In this document: piece by piece, positions 34,936-47,505 of the stretch
Numbering within the stretch: the first letter of the stretch is position 1
Layout of the letters: the number at the start of each line of letters is the position of its first letter
Assembly (NCBI RefSeq): GCF_023856365.1
Contig: NC_064540.1
Location: 3,097,501 to 3,161,500, forward strand
Length of the DNA stretch: 64,000 nucleotides
Direction: 5' to 3'
From: Brienomyrus brachyistius
Lineage: Eukaryota; Chordata; Actinopteri; Osteoglossiformes; Mormyridae
Translations under genes and position numbers: made by a program
Notes under the pieces: model-generated
Told to the model about the DNA's origin: nothing
The model's database searches: none
What the model saw: only the letters and a program-made list of their open reading frames with translations

Positions 34936-35034
34936 GTAAAGGCGTTGGCAAATTTAGAGAGCGACAGTGACAGTCATGTATTGTCAAAAATGCGCATTTC
35001 ATAAGGGCACAAGGAAGTGTAATGCTTTGCTGAT

Positions 35035-36176
35035 GCTTAGAGCAAAACAGCTCTTTACACTCACAAGGATGCTGGAAGGTTCGTGGGAGCAGGCCCTAGC
35101 TGTCTACATGTGTTTTGTGGACTTGGAAAAGGCACATGACCATGTCCCTTGGGGGTCCTGTGGGGGGTGCTTCAGGAGTATGGGGTAAGGGGTCCGCTGT
35201 TGCGGGCCATTGGGTCCCTGTACAAATGGTTTGCATTGCCAGAAGTCAGACTCATTTGCAGTGGGTGTTGGACTGCGTTTTGTCACCCATCCTTTTCATA
35301 ACTTTTACGGACAGAATTTCTAGTCGTAGCCAAGGGGCGGAGAAGGTCCGGTTTGGGGGCTTCAGGATCACTTGGTTGCTTTTTGCAGATGATTTGGTCC
35401 TGCTGGCGTCGTCAGATAGTGACCTGCAGTGGCAATGGGGCGGTTTGCAGCTGAGTGTGAGGCGGCCAGGATGCGGACGCTGACCTCCGAGTCTGAGGCC
35501 GTGGTGTTCGATCAGAAAAGGGTGGATTGCTCTCTCCTGGTGGGGGATGGGTTACTTTACCAAGCAGAGGAGTTTAAGTATCTCAGGGTCTTGTTCATGA
35601 GTGAGGGAAGAAGGGAGTAGGAGAATGACAGACGGATCAGTGCAGCGTCGGCAGTAATGCGGACGCTGGACCATTCTGTCGTGGTAAAGAGGGAGCTGAG
35701 CTGGAAGGCAAAGCTCTCAATCTACCTGTCGATCTATGTTCCTACCCTCACCTATGGTCATGAGCTCTGGTTATTGACCGAAAGAATGAGATGGCAGATG
35801 TAAGCGGACAGAAATGAGTTTCCTCTGCAGGGTGTCTGGGCTCAGCCTTAGGGAAAGGGGGAGGAGCTCGGACATTCGGGAGGGGCTCAAAGTAGAGCCA
35901 CTGTTCCTCCGCATCAAAAGACGTCAGTTGAGGTGGTTCGAGCATCTGTCTAGGGTGCTTCTTGGACGGCTCCCTGGGGAGGTGTTTTGGGCAGGTGCAA
36001 CCAGGAGGAGGCCCTAGGGCAGACCTATGACATGCTGGAGAGATTATATCCCTCAGTCTCGGAATGCCTTGGTATTCCCCCGGTGAAGCTGGAGGGAATG
36101 GTATGTGAGAGGGAGATCTGGGCATCCCTGCTAAGAGTGCTGCCACCCTGACCCGACCCCGGATAGGCGGCTGAAA

Positions 36177-36208
<32 letters not shown>

Positions 36209-36212
36209 ATAG
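35035..36212 (+). pseudogene. LINE (non-LTR retrotransposon), 5'-truncated, decayed RT
   Basis: About 1.2 kb of a LINE ORF2 read across three frames. RT motif A 'FVDLEKAHDHVP' (about 35114-35149), a motif B remnant 'VLSPILFITF' and motif C 'LLFADDLVLLAS' (FADD at 35382-35393) are recognisable. The downstream part has 'AEEFKYLRVLFMSEG', then an in-frame TAG (35618-35620), and later 'REGLKVEPLFLRIKRRQLRW'. The 3' end carries an ATGG/GGAT microsatellite (36178-36210), the usual tail of this family. The endonuclease and 5' part are missing, as in a typical 5'-truncated insertion. The RTE/Rex3-like clade is inferred from the C-terminal layout. A complete enzyme would copy its RNA at a nicked target site. 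This copy cannot. Confidence 0.9.
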
Positions 36213-36782
36213 TGATGTAAAACCACAGAGATGCTTATTTACTTTTCACACTGTGTACATCATGATTTAATATGTGTGCTAATTTCCTAATTTTCTAGCA
36301 CATCTGTGGGAATCACCATGTTATGTTAACATCAAACGTTAGCAGAATTTGCATCTGCATGCATAAATTTGCACCATGAATCCATTCCATTCAGCTGTTC
36401 TGTAGAACATTTTTAAGTACGAGTTTGAAAATTTTCAAGTTATCAGGCATGCACCGGTACATTGCGATGTGCGATATTCCTAATAATGAATAATAAATAT
36501 AATATGTCCTTTTTTCCTTTAGATAATCTATGCATAATATTGATGCAGATCACTGGTATCTCCATGTGTTTCGACCTATGAGATGGTTTGGTCACAGTTT
36601 TAGCCCTGCTTGTTACAGCTTGGGTGCGGGTCACATACTTTACAATGGAAAGCCGTCCATTCGTGGTACAGCTTGGGTATAGTTAGGTTCTTGATGGCAG
36701 TGAATAGGCGCCATTATACTAAACACTTATCATATATATAATATAAACTGTCGTCCTTTGCATTCATTATCTGCAGTCTTGG

Positions 36783-37005
36783 TATTTTTCCATTGCCACC
36801 AGGAACCAACCAGTACCGCAAACTGCCGATTTTCTGAGGGAAAGTGTGCGAGCTGTACAGTGCCTGACCTGTACCCACGCAGGCACGGCCCTGCTTACTT
36901 TTCTGCAGTGGAAAACTGAAGTGAGCTGGATCCCCACTGTAACTGCTCTCTCTTCGCGGTACAGCACGGGTATGGCTCACTTCCTGTATGCCAGTGGAAA
37001 TGCGC
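36783..37005 (-). mobile_element. Inverted-end element, right end
   Basis: Reverse complement of the left-end family. It terminates with 'cctgtatgccagtggaaa' (36984-37001), and inside are 'actgctctctcttcgcggta' and 'ttttctgcagtggaaaa'. Additional related sequence ('acagcttgggt' twice) lies at about 36610-36690. Confidence 0.7.
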
Positions 37006-37009
37006 ACCG

Positions 37010-38930
37010 TTTTGTCCAGTAACCCCAATCCTAGGTTTCCCGGCGTTCATGTTAATTTGGTCTAAGTACACACCAAGCCCATGCATATACAGACCCTCTC
37101 GGGGGTTAATATGGTCCGTGTTATAATATTTCCACTTCATGATGGGTAAATGTTTTTTCACTTTCAGTACATTATTCAATAAATCACATGAGATAACGCT
37201 TGATTGTAAAATCGGTTTTGTGTTAATCATTTTGCCCAGCTATAGGCTAATGTAAGTGTTCTAAGCATGTTTAAGGTAGGTTAGGCTGGGCTATGGTGCT
37301 TGTTAGGTTAGGTGTGCTGTATTAAAATACATTTTCGCCTTCCGATATTTTCGCCTTATGATCATAACATGGGAAGAGGCTGTAGCTACAATCTAAACCG
37401 GTAATCATGCAGCAGGCCTTGGTTAATTTGGAAAATGCCTGTGTGAATGCCCCTTCAGAATCTGCATAGCAGGTGAGGTTGTAATACATATTATGACTTT
37501 GTTTGAACTGCTTGGTAAAGCAAGTTGGTAACATGCTTTTCTGTATTGTATTTTTACTGTATTGTATTATATGTATGTTTTGCCAGTTACATTTGCCCCT
37601 CATTTTCACATTAATAATAATGTGAACATTTGTAACTGGCAAACGATTCTTATTTACATAATGCATTGTTTGCACTTATTAGTGTTTGCACTTATTGGGC
37701 GTGTACCTGTGAATCATAACTGATCAAAATGTTTATTTTACATGCAGTTTAGCGTAGGGGCTCCCAAACTTTGGATGTTTACGTAGTTTAAAAATTTTAA
37801 AGGGCCGGTTAAACTTGTAGGCCGAGGTGACGCCCAAACTTGTAGGCCGAGGTGAGAATCCAAATGTTTGTTCCAAAAGCTATCGTAAAGTAATGAGTCG
37901 TGAAGTTGGCGTAGCTTGAAAATAAATAGTTTATTTTTGAAAATATAATACTATACGCACGGGCCAGATCTTGGTTGCGTATGATCCCGTGTCTTTTATG
38001 TCGTGTCTCTTTCGATTGTGTTTATGGAGACTAATACGGACTTTTTTTTGCACCTTTTAATGATTCAGGAAATGTATCGTACACATCTATTTCCTTGGTT
38101 AAATTTCTTTTAAAGTGTGTTAATTGGGATTTCGTAATCACACATTGAATTAAATAAAATGTTGAATAAGCTTAAAATATCTGAAGTAGTCGATCACTCT
38201 AAACTTGCCTCAGTTTAACCTGTAAAAATCGGTTCAACCCTAAACAAATAAGAAAGTTACATTTAATTAAACTAATAATATTCGACTACGGGAATGAGTA
38301 AAACACAATGTACGATCAACGGCTTTGTTTTATTTTTTCACGGTAGTTGTCACAGTTGAGATTTACCTTCCAGCATAAACCAATCCCCAAATCCGTCATT
38401 GTAAATTTAAGCAAATTATTTTCTTCCAGGATTATTTTGTAAACTGTGTTTAAAGGTACGCTGTAAAGTTTTATATGCCAACGAAAATCTCATGCGACTG
38501 CGTTTATTTTCTGTTGCTAAATTGGGTACATGTTTTTTACCTGGAGGAACCAAACAACAGATGCTTTCGTGGACGCCATCAAACGGCAGCCACAGAAAAT
38601 GCACCAATAATACAACTAACAGACCATATGACTTTTATTGAGGAAAATCGTTTTTCAGGAGTCTTTCTGGTGTCTGTTGCATATGATAAGCTATTGATAG
38701 GAAAATCACCTATCGCTGTCCCTGTCGCCTCACCGATTTCTGTTTTTGTCTGCGACAGGGGCTACCTGAGCTAACACGTGTTTTTGTTTTTTGTTTTTTT
38801 TTTTTACCCCACCCTTATTTCCATCACTATGGTAGCTAGGGGAGGGAGTGATCTGTCAAGTTTGCAGAGGTGCAGATCAGATGATAACAAGCTGCAGAGA
38901 TGCATATGACCTTGCATTGCTTTTGTAGGG
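37010..38930. other. Unassigned DNA
   Basis: Mostly AT-rich. A 25-bp tandem of about 1.8 copies ('aaacttgtaggccgaggtga') lies at 37811-37857, next to 'ggggctcccaaactttgg', a hAT-MITE-like end. No gene recognised. Confidence 0.4.
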
Positions 38931-38938
38931 GAGATTAA

Positions 38939-39253
38939 GGCCACGGAGGACATAATTCAGCGCTGCTTGTCCTGCTCCGCATCTCTCGCAGTCTGGTTCT
39001 TATTACATTTACTCCCCACTTCCCTTCAGCTGGGCAGGAGGTGGCAGCTCCTATACTGGTTAGTGTCATAGATCTGGAGCTCGGCGATGCCTCTTCCCGT
39101 TACGTGTCTTTGAATGGGTCGCACCGTGCCCGGGCTGTGCAGTCTGTCCGTGCGGTGCTCGTCAGGGAAATCCGCTCTCCCATGATACATGACCTCGAAC
39201 GGACACCTTGGGGAAACGCGCTCGCCGCCGCGATATGCAGCCCATGTGACTAA
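38939..39253 (+). other. CpG-rich open stretch, candidate exon
   Basis: A frame open for 104 codons from after a TAA (38936-38938) to a TAA at 39251-39253. The second half is CpG-rich and its third codon positions are GC-biased, unlike the AT-rich surroundings. A pyrimidine-rich tract ending 'cccttcag' at 39029 could be a splice acceptor. There is no in-frame ATG near the start and no recognisable domain, so it may be an exon, a CpG island by itself, or chance. Confidence 0.25.
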
Positions 39254-39259
39254 CGTTAA

Positions 39260-40430
39260 AATGACAGTTGATCCGCACCCCCCCTCCCCGGAAGACCATC
39301 AATTACATCAGCCGCTTCAAATGCGAAGGCCAAGCATCCTAAACCTGACACCTTTAATTTTTTCTTTGGCATTAGGTATATGAAGTGTTCAATTAGGCTT
39401 ACATAATTGACTTTATTTAAAAGCTGGATGAGTCAGTTATAAATAATTGCCTCAGGTTCATTATTGCTATATGCAAATATTAGAAAGCATAACTACAAAT
39501 GATGAGACATTAATAAATATAAAAAAAACAAAGGTAACTTGTGTTTGTCACACATGCGCTTCAGCTGGCATATTCTGGAAGCTTCTCATTTACTTGTCAT
39601 CACAAGTAGAAGTAGTTATTTCCAGAAGGGATTAAACTTGCGGCAGGCCGAACCCAAAGCGATGACCAAATCGTGATTTAAACAAGCTTTTTTAGACCAA
39701 AAAAGTAAACTGTGGACCTGTTTCCCGTAAAGCGTAGGAATTTGCGAATTCCAACAGATTGTATTCTTACCAAAAAGCAGTTGGCTAAATCAACAAATCT
39801 GAAAGCTTACAACTTGATCACTAGACTTAGACCACGGAGATGTAAACCACAAGAATTTTCCTAAACTGAGGAATCTGGAATTAGTACTGTTTTTTGAAGG
39901 TTTCTTTTCCGCTTTTATTTTCTCACGTTAAAATTTGAAGTCTTCTTTTCCGTTTATAAATTCCCCTTTTTCATCTTTTTCCTCAAACATTTGTTCTGCT
40001 CTTAGAGAACACCATTTACATAAACATGGCACGTCAGGACGCTGAGGTCCTCTGGGATTTTACGAGCATGTTTTTCTCATTCGGTTTTTGGTTCCCCAAA
40101 GGGTGGTTTTTTTTAGCTTCGTTTATGCTGGGTCACCGTACCCTGTACTGACCCTTTCACGTCATATGAACTCATTAGTTTGCAAGCAGTACGGAGTGTA
40201 AAATTCATGGAATGTGGGAACAGTGAGGATTGGTACAGAAAGACAACTTAATCTTTTTTTTTTGTTTGGAACAGGAGTAGCACACTGATTACTGCACAGA
40301 CAGTTCGATAGAAGTGTATAATCAAAGTGTCATTTGAAGCAGAAAAGACTTTTTACAATGAGCACCCTTAATACAGAGAGCCATTTCTCACCTTTTTAAT
40401 GATATAACTTTTTCTAGTAAAAGCTGCAGA
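39260..40430. other. Unassigned DNA
   Basis: Nothing recognised. AT-rich with poly-T runs. Confidence 0.4.
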
Positions 40431-40435
40431 ATAGG

Positions 40436-40786
40436 TGCATCAGTCGGTAGCTCTGTGGCCTCAGACCTCCAGGCTTGTGGGTTTGGTTCCTTGGATCTGT
40501 GGGTGTGTGGGTTGAATCTTCTCCCAGTGCTTGCGTGGGTTTAGTGGAGTTGCGTGGGGATCTGTGGGTTTGCGTGGGTTTATTCTGAGTGCTCTGGTTT
40601 CCTCCCACAGTTAATAAGCCTGCAAGTTAGGTGAATCTGTCCGTAAATTTCTCAGTGTGTGTGACTGTCTGTGTCTTCTGGCATCTCGTCCAGGGTTTCT
40701 CCCTGCCTAGTGCCCTCTGCTTCCTGGGGTTCAGGCTCACAGTGAGCGTAACATTATAATCAGAAGATGGATTGACAGACTAGATA
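40436..40786 (+). repeat. Dispersed repeat, full length with internal expansion
   Basis: Forward copy: head 'catcagtcggtagctctgtg', B-box-like 'gggtttggttcct', then repeated 'tgcgtgggttt' blocks (40500-40590), 'ggtttcctcccacagtta', 'ggcatctcgtccagggtttc', tail 'agaagatggattgac'. Confidence 0.7.
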
Positions 40787-41084
40787 CATTTACTGTTTAT
40801 AGAGCATTCCAGGCAAGAAATTAGAAGTTATAACAGCATTGAAAGGACAGAGTAAATATTGCACAATGTTTAAAATTGTGAGAAGCTTGGAGGCAACGGA
40901 GGACACTAAAATTCCAAAAGCGTGGATGAAAAACATCCCCTGCAGTCTGCTATGTTGATTATAGATCTTAACAGCCCCATACTGCAGAGTTTATGGATTC
41001 CCACGGGTCCTGATTATCTCCTATGTGAAGGATGGCAATGGAAAAACAGAATTTCTCATGTCCTGCTAACATACACTAGTGGCC

Positions 41085-41700
41085 AAAATTCAAGGATTCA
41101 TTCAAGGATTCAAAGTTTTATTGTTCTATATACAAAGCACACTGTACAGAATACAGTGAAGTTCTTACTTGAATGCGTTCTTCAAAGATTAGACAGTTTA
41201 ATAAGCAGTGCAACATTACAGTAACTGGCATTACATAAACAATAAATAACTGACAAATAACGTGCACTATTGACAGTACCCATTAGTGACCATAACAATG
41301 CAAGTGTGCAGTGTTTTAAACAGTCTTTTGCATGCGTAATGTCTGCTATCAATATTGCACATAAGTTTGTTAAACACTGTTAACATATATTGTACATTGT
41401 AAACTTGATTATTATTACACATGAAAAAACGTCTACATGTCACAGCCGTGTATGTTGAGCGATCCGACGGCACTGGGGTGAAAGCTGTCCTTGAATCTTG
41501 TGGTGTGCGTGCGGATTGTCCTGAGTCTCCTACCAGAGGATAAGAAAGAGAGAAGTGGCAGTGCAGGGTGGCTAGAGTCCTTCATGATGTGCTTCGTCTT
41601 CCTGCAGCATTGTGGAAGCATCAAATATTGGCAGTAATGGTTATAAACAACCAGAGCAAATATCATACATTGGACAATGGAACAATTAAATGGAATAAAG
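41085..41700. repeat. Unclassified fish interspersed repeat
   Basis: The opening 'caaagttttattgttctata' with 'acagaatacagtgaagttct', and the later block 'gtcctgagtctcctaccaga', are typical of a repeat seen in many fish. Direct duplication of 'aaggattca' at 41091 and 41104. Boundaries uncertain. Confidence 0.4.
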
Positions 41701-42147
41701 CCCCGTAAGCTCTAAAAGCTGGAAGTGTTTCCATAATTTTGGCCACTAATGCAGATGGAAACATCTCCTGCGATGACTGTCCCATGCTGAGAACATAGCA
41801 GTGCCAGATTTATTTGGGCAATAGAGCAGTAACAGTTGCTGCTTAAACATCATTTGCCTATAAATGAGTGTGAATAAGAGCTTCTTCATCCATGCCATCC
41901 TGATCCAGTTATTAAAATTTGATTGATAGATGACTTTTTCCACACTTCAAAGTGCAGAATATTTTGTATACTGCACACAATCGAGTTTTTAAGGTGGACC
42001 GGTGATTCATCACCTATTCTTATTTCTGACTTGAATTCACAGGATAGCCATGCATCTCCAGACACCCTTTACTGTGTCTGTGGTGACACATCTTATGATG
42101 AATTTATCAGCATAAGGGCCAAGTGTATGTGATAAGACTTTTCAGTG

Positions 42148-42430
42148 TTCACTCCATCCATCATCCATTTACATTTTCCATTTCAGGAACCACAGGAGGC
42201 CTGGGGCTTGTCCCCAGCCAGATGGGGCACAGTATAGTGGAGTGCCAGTCCATCATAAGTAGTGCAAAAGCTTTGTTTCCTCATGAGGGGGTGGGGGGGC
42301 GGTTGGTGTCAGTTCAGTGACACCATATTGCTTAATAAATGTTTTTGGACTGTGACAGGAATTCAGAGTTTTGAGGGGAGCCTGTATGTGCATGAGGAGA
42401 ATATGAGAACTAAGCATATAGTGCCAGGAC
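42148..42430 (-). repeat. Dispersed repeat, reverse, diverged
   Basis: Tail side 'ctccatccatcatccattt', 'ggagtgccagtccatcataa', 'tttttggactgtgacaggaa', 'gcatgaggagaatatgagaa'. About 60 bp in the middle (42265-42330) is foreign, including a G-run. Confidence 0.6.
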
Positions 42431-42689
42431 AAAATCTTTGCCTGATTCCACCTATTTTTGTTTATCCATAACGCTTAATTGTTTCTAATCTCCAAACAAA
42501 TTTAGGATAATACAATGGACAACCTGAGTAACGACCACACATGGTTTTTAAATGGCCATTTGATTCATCGAAGGAAAAAAAAAATCATCAACACTTATAT
42601 CACCCATTTGACCCAGTTATGAGCGCCTTAGTCACTCATTCAACCAATGAACCAAATCTAAATGATAATGGATTAAATTAAACTTGACG

Positions 42690-43390
42690 AAAACAGCCTT
42701 GGGCAAAAATGTTGTCCATGAGAAAGTTGCAAGGCAAAAGCCTCCTGAGGAACATGAAGGTTTATCTGACATTGGCTAAAATACCTTGATTACCCCCAAC
42801 ACTTTTGTGGACTGAAAGCGGAGCTATTTGGAATGCATGGGTCCTGCTACATTTGGCATAAAGAGAGGCTAACAGAGGTACCACACAAAGAACATCATGG
42901 CCGCAGTCAGACATAGTGGAGGCAGTGTGATGGTGTGGGGATGCTTTGCTGCTGCAGGACCTGGGAAACTTGCCGTAATTGAGGGACCCATGCATTTACC
43001 TGCCAACCAGAAAGTCCTGAAGGAGAATGTCCTGTCATCAGTCTGTGATCTGAAGCTCAAGCACAGTTGGGTTTATAGCAGGACAAGAATTTGAAGCGCA
43101 GGAGCAAGTCCACCTCTGAATCACAGGAAAAAAAAAACAAAATTATAATTTTGGAGTTGTCTAGTCAAAGTCCTGACTTGAACCTCACTGAGATGTTCTG
43201 CTGGGACCTCAGATGGACAGTTCATAAATGAAAACCCTCCAATGTGGCAGAATTAAAACAATTCTATAGAGAATGGGCCAAAATTTATGCACAGCGAAGC
43301 CAAACGGTTAGTCTCCTCTAACCACAAGCGTTTGATTGCAGTTATTGCCGCTGAAGGTGGCACAACCAAGTTTTTTTTTTTTTGGAGGGT
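42690..43390 (+). pseudogene. Tc1/mariner-like transposase remnant
   Basis: Forward decayed transposase. 'GGSVMVWGCFAAAGPG' (42918 onward) is the block between the first and second catalytic Asp, and 'SPDLNLTEMFCWDLRW' (about 43169-43216) is the block holding the third catalytic acid. The two lie in different frames with stops between. A (A)n insertion at about 43129-43138 and a poly-T/poly-G tract at 43372-43402 mark the 3' side. It belongs to a different Tc1 subfamily from the copy at 5418-6412. No intact inverted repeats were found. Confidence 0.8.
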
Positions 43391-43674
43391 GGGGGGGGGG
43401 GGGTGATTACTTTGTCACTTGGGTAATATGGATGTTGGTGAATTATTTTCCCTCAATAACTCAAATTGTCATTTAAAAACTGACTTGTGTTTACTCTTTA
43501 CTCAGGATATGTTTTGTATTATCCTAAATTTGTTTGTAAATCAGGCACAAGTGTTATGGATAAACAAGAACGAAGGGAATTTGGAATTTGGGCAAATACT
43601 TTCTCACGGCACTCTACACACACACACAGGGATCAAAACCAAGCCCAGTGAGCCATTTTTATTGTTGTTATTAT

Positions 43675-43677
<3 letters not shown>

Positions 43678-43706
<29 letters not shown>
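43678..43706. repeat. (GAT)n microsatellite
   Basis: About nine or ten GAT units, ending in 'gataatctg'. It generates an Asp or Met run in overlapping frames. Confidence 0.9.
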
Positions 43707-44029
43707 AATCTGTCAGAAAAAAAGTATAATATATTATCAATTCAGTTTCCTTTCATTTTTCCATGCTAAAATAGTAGCAATAGTCATTTCTCTTCATCTG
43801 GCAGAATTTGACATGGGGATTACTTTGGGAAATAGTTTTTTTTGTGGGCTGTTTGCTTGGTTTTATGTGAATAGTGCAAAATATGGATGTAATTATGTTG
43901 TAGCCTGCTGCAGTCTGTTCAGGCAATACGTGAGTATTTTAAGCAACTAAGTCCATTGTTTACACAGCTAGATGGGCTTCTATCCTCTGCACTGTGTCTA
44001 GTTATGGGAGACATAATGGTTCGTGACCC

Positions 44030-44245
44030 TTGGCAGGATGGGGTCACTGTGTCACTATTGCTGTCAATAGTAGTAACTGGTTCCATTGATGACTGCTGAA
44101 CCTTGTTGGAGTTCACTGATGCCAAGAGGGCACAGGACTTCCCCAGGATCATCAGATCAAATGGCTCCATAAATCAGCTCATCAGCCTGCTGAGCCCGGG
44201 ATTCAAACCTGTAACCTTCCGGCTCATTGTGCCACACTCCGCCTC
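44030..44245 (-). repeat. tRNA-derived SINE, reverse
   Basis: The reverse-strand head reads 'tggcacaatgagccgg' (A-box region) and 'aggtttgaatcccggg' (B box, complement at about 44195-44210). The body extends leftwards to about 44030. Confidence 0.6.
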
Positions 44246-44732
44246 CCCATGTGATTTTTCTGACACACACTGGCCAAACACTGGACTCGTGAGGGCTGCA
44301 CTTAGGAAACTGTCATATCGGAATGGTCTGAAAGGACACCGAGAAGCTTGATATGGGTCCATCAAGGGTGCAGACACACTAGGACCATGTTGCGGTACTC
44401 GGAGCCCTTATGCAGCACGGTCTGCCTTTCTGCACAGTGGGCGTTGCTTTCCTGCATGGGGCTGTTTTGGGTGAATCTACAGAGGAAACCTAACTCTCCC
44501 AGAAATTCACAGGACATTGGAATGGGAGCATATTAGCTCTTTGGTAAATACTGAAATACTCCATAATGCAAGTGCCAGGAAAAAAATAAGGGCTCTTTGA
44601 TGTCCTTGAAAAGCATTACCGCAGTGTGTCGTATTCTGCAATTAAAATAAAAATAAAAGAAAACATGACATGCCAGTACCGCTGCTCTCTTCAGTAGAGA
44701 TGTTCGGCATGGGTTTGGCTGGTAGCCGCTGC

Positions 44733-45260
44733 CCCCCCCCCCCCCCATTTACAAATGGCACAGTCCTGCCACGGGGATTTCAGTGACTTAATCTGCTGGC
44801 GAAAGCCAGGGCAGACAGAAGCCCCTTTGTCCGTCGCTGACAGAGAGTCGCTTCAGGGTGTAATGCTGCTGCTGCTGCTACTGGGCGCGCCCAGCTTCTG
44901 TCGGCGGTGGGCGGAGTCAGCGCCGGGCACGAGGCCGCCAGATTTAAAGGCACGTGTGCATTTACTTGCCCGACACACGCGACTATGGAGGCGGGCATGA
45001 GGACACGGGAGAATTACCACGCTGCGATCAGGAGCCGCCTGCTCATAAAAGCCGTGCAACGGCCGATTCCCACTGGTCTGGTGTGTGCCAAGTTTTGATA
45101 ACGTATCAGTAGGGAGCTTGCCGGCGAGGGTCATGGCGCTCTGGATGCCGCTGCCGGCAGAGGAGGCCCTGTTTCGGAGGCAGACAGAGCAGCTGGCAGA
45201 GCCCACAATCCCACAGCTGCGAGGCGGATATGCCAGTCATGTGGCAGAAGCCCCAGCAGG
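44733..45260. promoter_or_regulatory. CpG-rich island, possible promoter
   Basis: Starts beside a poly-C tract (44733-44746). Across 44800-45240 CG dinucleotides are dense, including 'gggcgcgccc' (44883-44892), 'gtcggcggtgggcgg' and 'gccgctgccggc', in contrast to the AT-rich surroundings. Short frames are open in several phases (up to 81 codons), none with a recognised domain. No TATA box or start site can be assigned. A CpG island could mark a promoter or an unmethylated exon. Confidence 0.35.
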
Positions 45261-45346
45261 CTCCCCTCAGACATAATGCAGTGGGCGTCACTGGGACTTT
45301 ACCAGTCATGTGACAACTGCCTCCCAGGCCCCATGCTTTTAAAATT

Positions 45347-45388
45347 TATAATAATAATAAAAAAATAATAATAATAATAAATTATTAT
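45347..45388. repeat. (AAT)n microsatellite
   Basis: AT-only trinucleotide repeat 'ataataataa', interrupted once by an A-run. Confidence 0.85.
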
Positions 45389-45433
45389 TGTTACTGTATG
45401 ATTATTTTAGCAGATATGCAGTCCTAATTTTGT

Positions 45434-45738
45434 GGGTAAAGTACAGTTTCCTCCCACCACATGGATGTGGGTCCGAATCCCACATTTGCTCTGGGAGTGT
45501 GAGGCTTGCATGTCACCCTTCGCTGTTGTCTGGTTTCCTCCCACAGTCTAAAGAGAAAACAGCTAGGATAACTGTCATCTGCATATTGCTTAATGGCCTT
45601 AATTGCTTTCTGTGTGTGCCCTGTGATGGAGTGACATTCCGTCAGGGGCACTGCCCACCCTTATGCCCTGAGCTGCCTGGGATATGATCCATTCCCCCGA
45701 TGGCCATGAATAGGATAAGTGGTTGGAAGATGGGTGAA
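45434..45738 (+). repeat. Dispersed repeat, full length
   Basis: Forward copy with a clean B box GGTCCGAATCCC (45470-45481), 'gtttcctcccacagtctaaa', 'tgccctgtgatggagtgaca', 'ataggataagtggttggaag', tail 'gatgggtgaatgg'. Confidence 0.75.
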
Positions 45739-45749
45739 TGGTTTGCCCA

Positions 45750-47500
45750 CATATGATCTCCACCTTGTCATTTTTTTAATCTTTCTGTTGTAGCTGCGGT
45801 GGGTTATTTGCTACTGTTTTATTGCAAGAAGTTTTGGTGAACTGCACAGAAATATGTGTGCGTATATTGTGTTATGTTTGGACTTACAGTTTCTGTGAGT
45901 CTGGCTATTCTCAGACCTCAGTAATTAACAAGGTGTTTTATTCCTTCGTTGAAATGTCATGGTGGATGTTATTTGTCCATCACACCATTCTCATAAACTG
46001 CAGACGCTGTCATGTGTGATTGCTCCTGTAGTGTTTTTCTGAAATGCAGGAACATCTGGCTCCAGGTTTCATAGCACATTCAGCACCACTTACGTCAAGC
46101 ATCTTAGCCAATCAGTAACTGGCCCGCTTGACCCCCTGTCTGTTTGCTGTTTGCATTCTGTTGCATGATTGGCTGTTTGGAGCAGCAGGCTGTCTGTATC
46201 GACAAAATATAGAATCAAATATTAGTGCATGGATTAAAGTTTAAATAAATACCTCTTTAGATTTTGCCGACACCACCCATATCAACAACAGGTTTTGCTT
46301 GTTTACTTATCAGTAGGACAGGGAAACCCGTGGATTCTCCTCATAAGGGCTTTGGGGCTCTGACACCTGTTCCTGGCAACAGGCAGAGTGCAGGACAGCC
46401 ACTGGGGGCCTCGACACCCTGTGCGGGCACCAGCTCAGAATATCAATGCTGTATGACAAAGGAAAAAAAAAAATGGGCCACAATAAAAGGTGACGTGGTG
46501 TGTAACAAGATAAGAAACTCACTGGGGCGACCAGGACCTACTAGCTGACCAAGACGTAGATCATTGTTCTTATAGCTGAACAGGGTGAACCAGGTTATTG
46601 TATTTTTTTTTACCCATTTGAATTTGATTCGATTCTGACCTCCAGAAGACAAAAAACTCACAGGTCAGTGAGACAGGACAGCCTCGGGATCTGGATGGGT
46701 GCTGTGAGACTCGCCCCACCAGGGCCTTTTGTTATCTCTTTGAAACACACCTGTCACCCAAGGGGTTGTAATTATAAATATAACAAATATAACTCTACTG
46801 AACTTGACACTTGACTCTTTAATCCCCTCTACATACTCTTACGCTGCTCTGCCAAGACAGATACAAGTATCCACTGGTTCTAGGTATAGAAAGCACGGCG
46901 TTTACAGAGAGGCGCTTTGCTCGCCTACTGGCTTCGTATCGCTCCTGCCCTCTGGGCCGTAGGGACTGCCAGTCGTTAATCTCTGCGAGATTAATCCTGG
47001 CCTTGACAGGAAGGGGTGTGCCCAAACGTGCCTCTTACTGGCGAGTTAGCCACTATTAAGATGTTAAGTGATTTCAGGATGAGAAAATAGCTCAAGAAAA
47101 TAGAAAAAGGAAATGTATCAAAGCTTTTTTTTCTTGTTGGTCTTTAGCGTTGATGATAATCATAGTACTACTATCCATTTAAGAAATTAAGATACTATTT
47201 AGGATGAAGATTTCATACAGGGGCGGGGCCACAAGGGCACAGGCACCAGCTGAAAGCTGATTGGTCGCCATAGTTCCCCTCCCCTGCCCCTCACCGATTC
47301 AAAACATATTATTGGCTAATGATAAAGTTGACCCCTCTTATTCTCTCCACCTTAAAAAAAATCCTAATATCACACCCGATCTCGTGATACTGTCTGAATG
47401 GCTGGTATCCATAACCATGTTCTTTATAAGTTGCCAATCTACTGTGAGGGCTCAATTAAGGGTCCATTAAGCGTAAGAGATCTCATAGTCCAGGGAATTG
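45750..47500. other. Unassigned DNA
   Basis: No recognised gene. 46815-47050 is somewhat GC-richer with open frames lacking known domains. 'caggggcggggccacaaggg' at about 47218 resembles a MITE end, but a partner was not found. Confidence 0.4.
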
Positions 47501-47505
47501 TCAAA

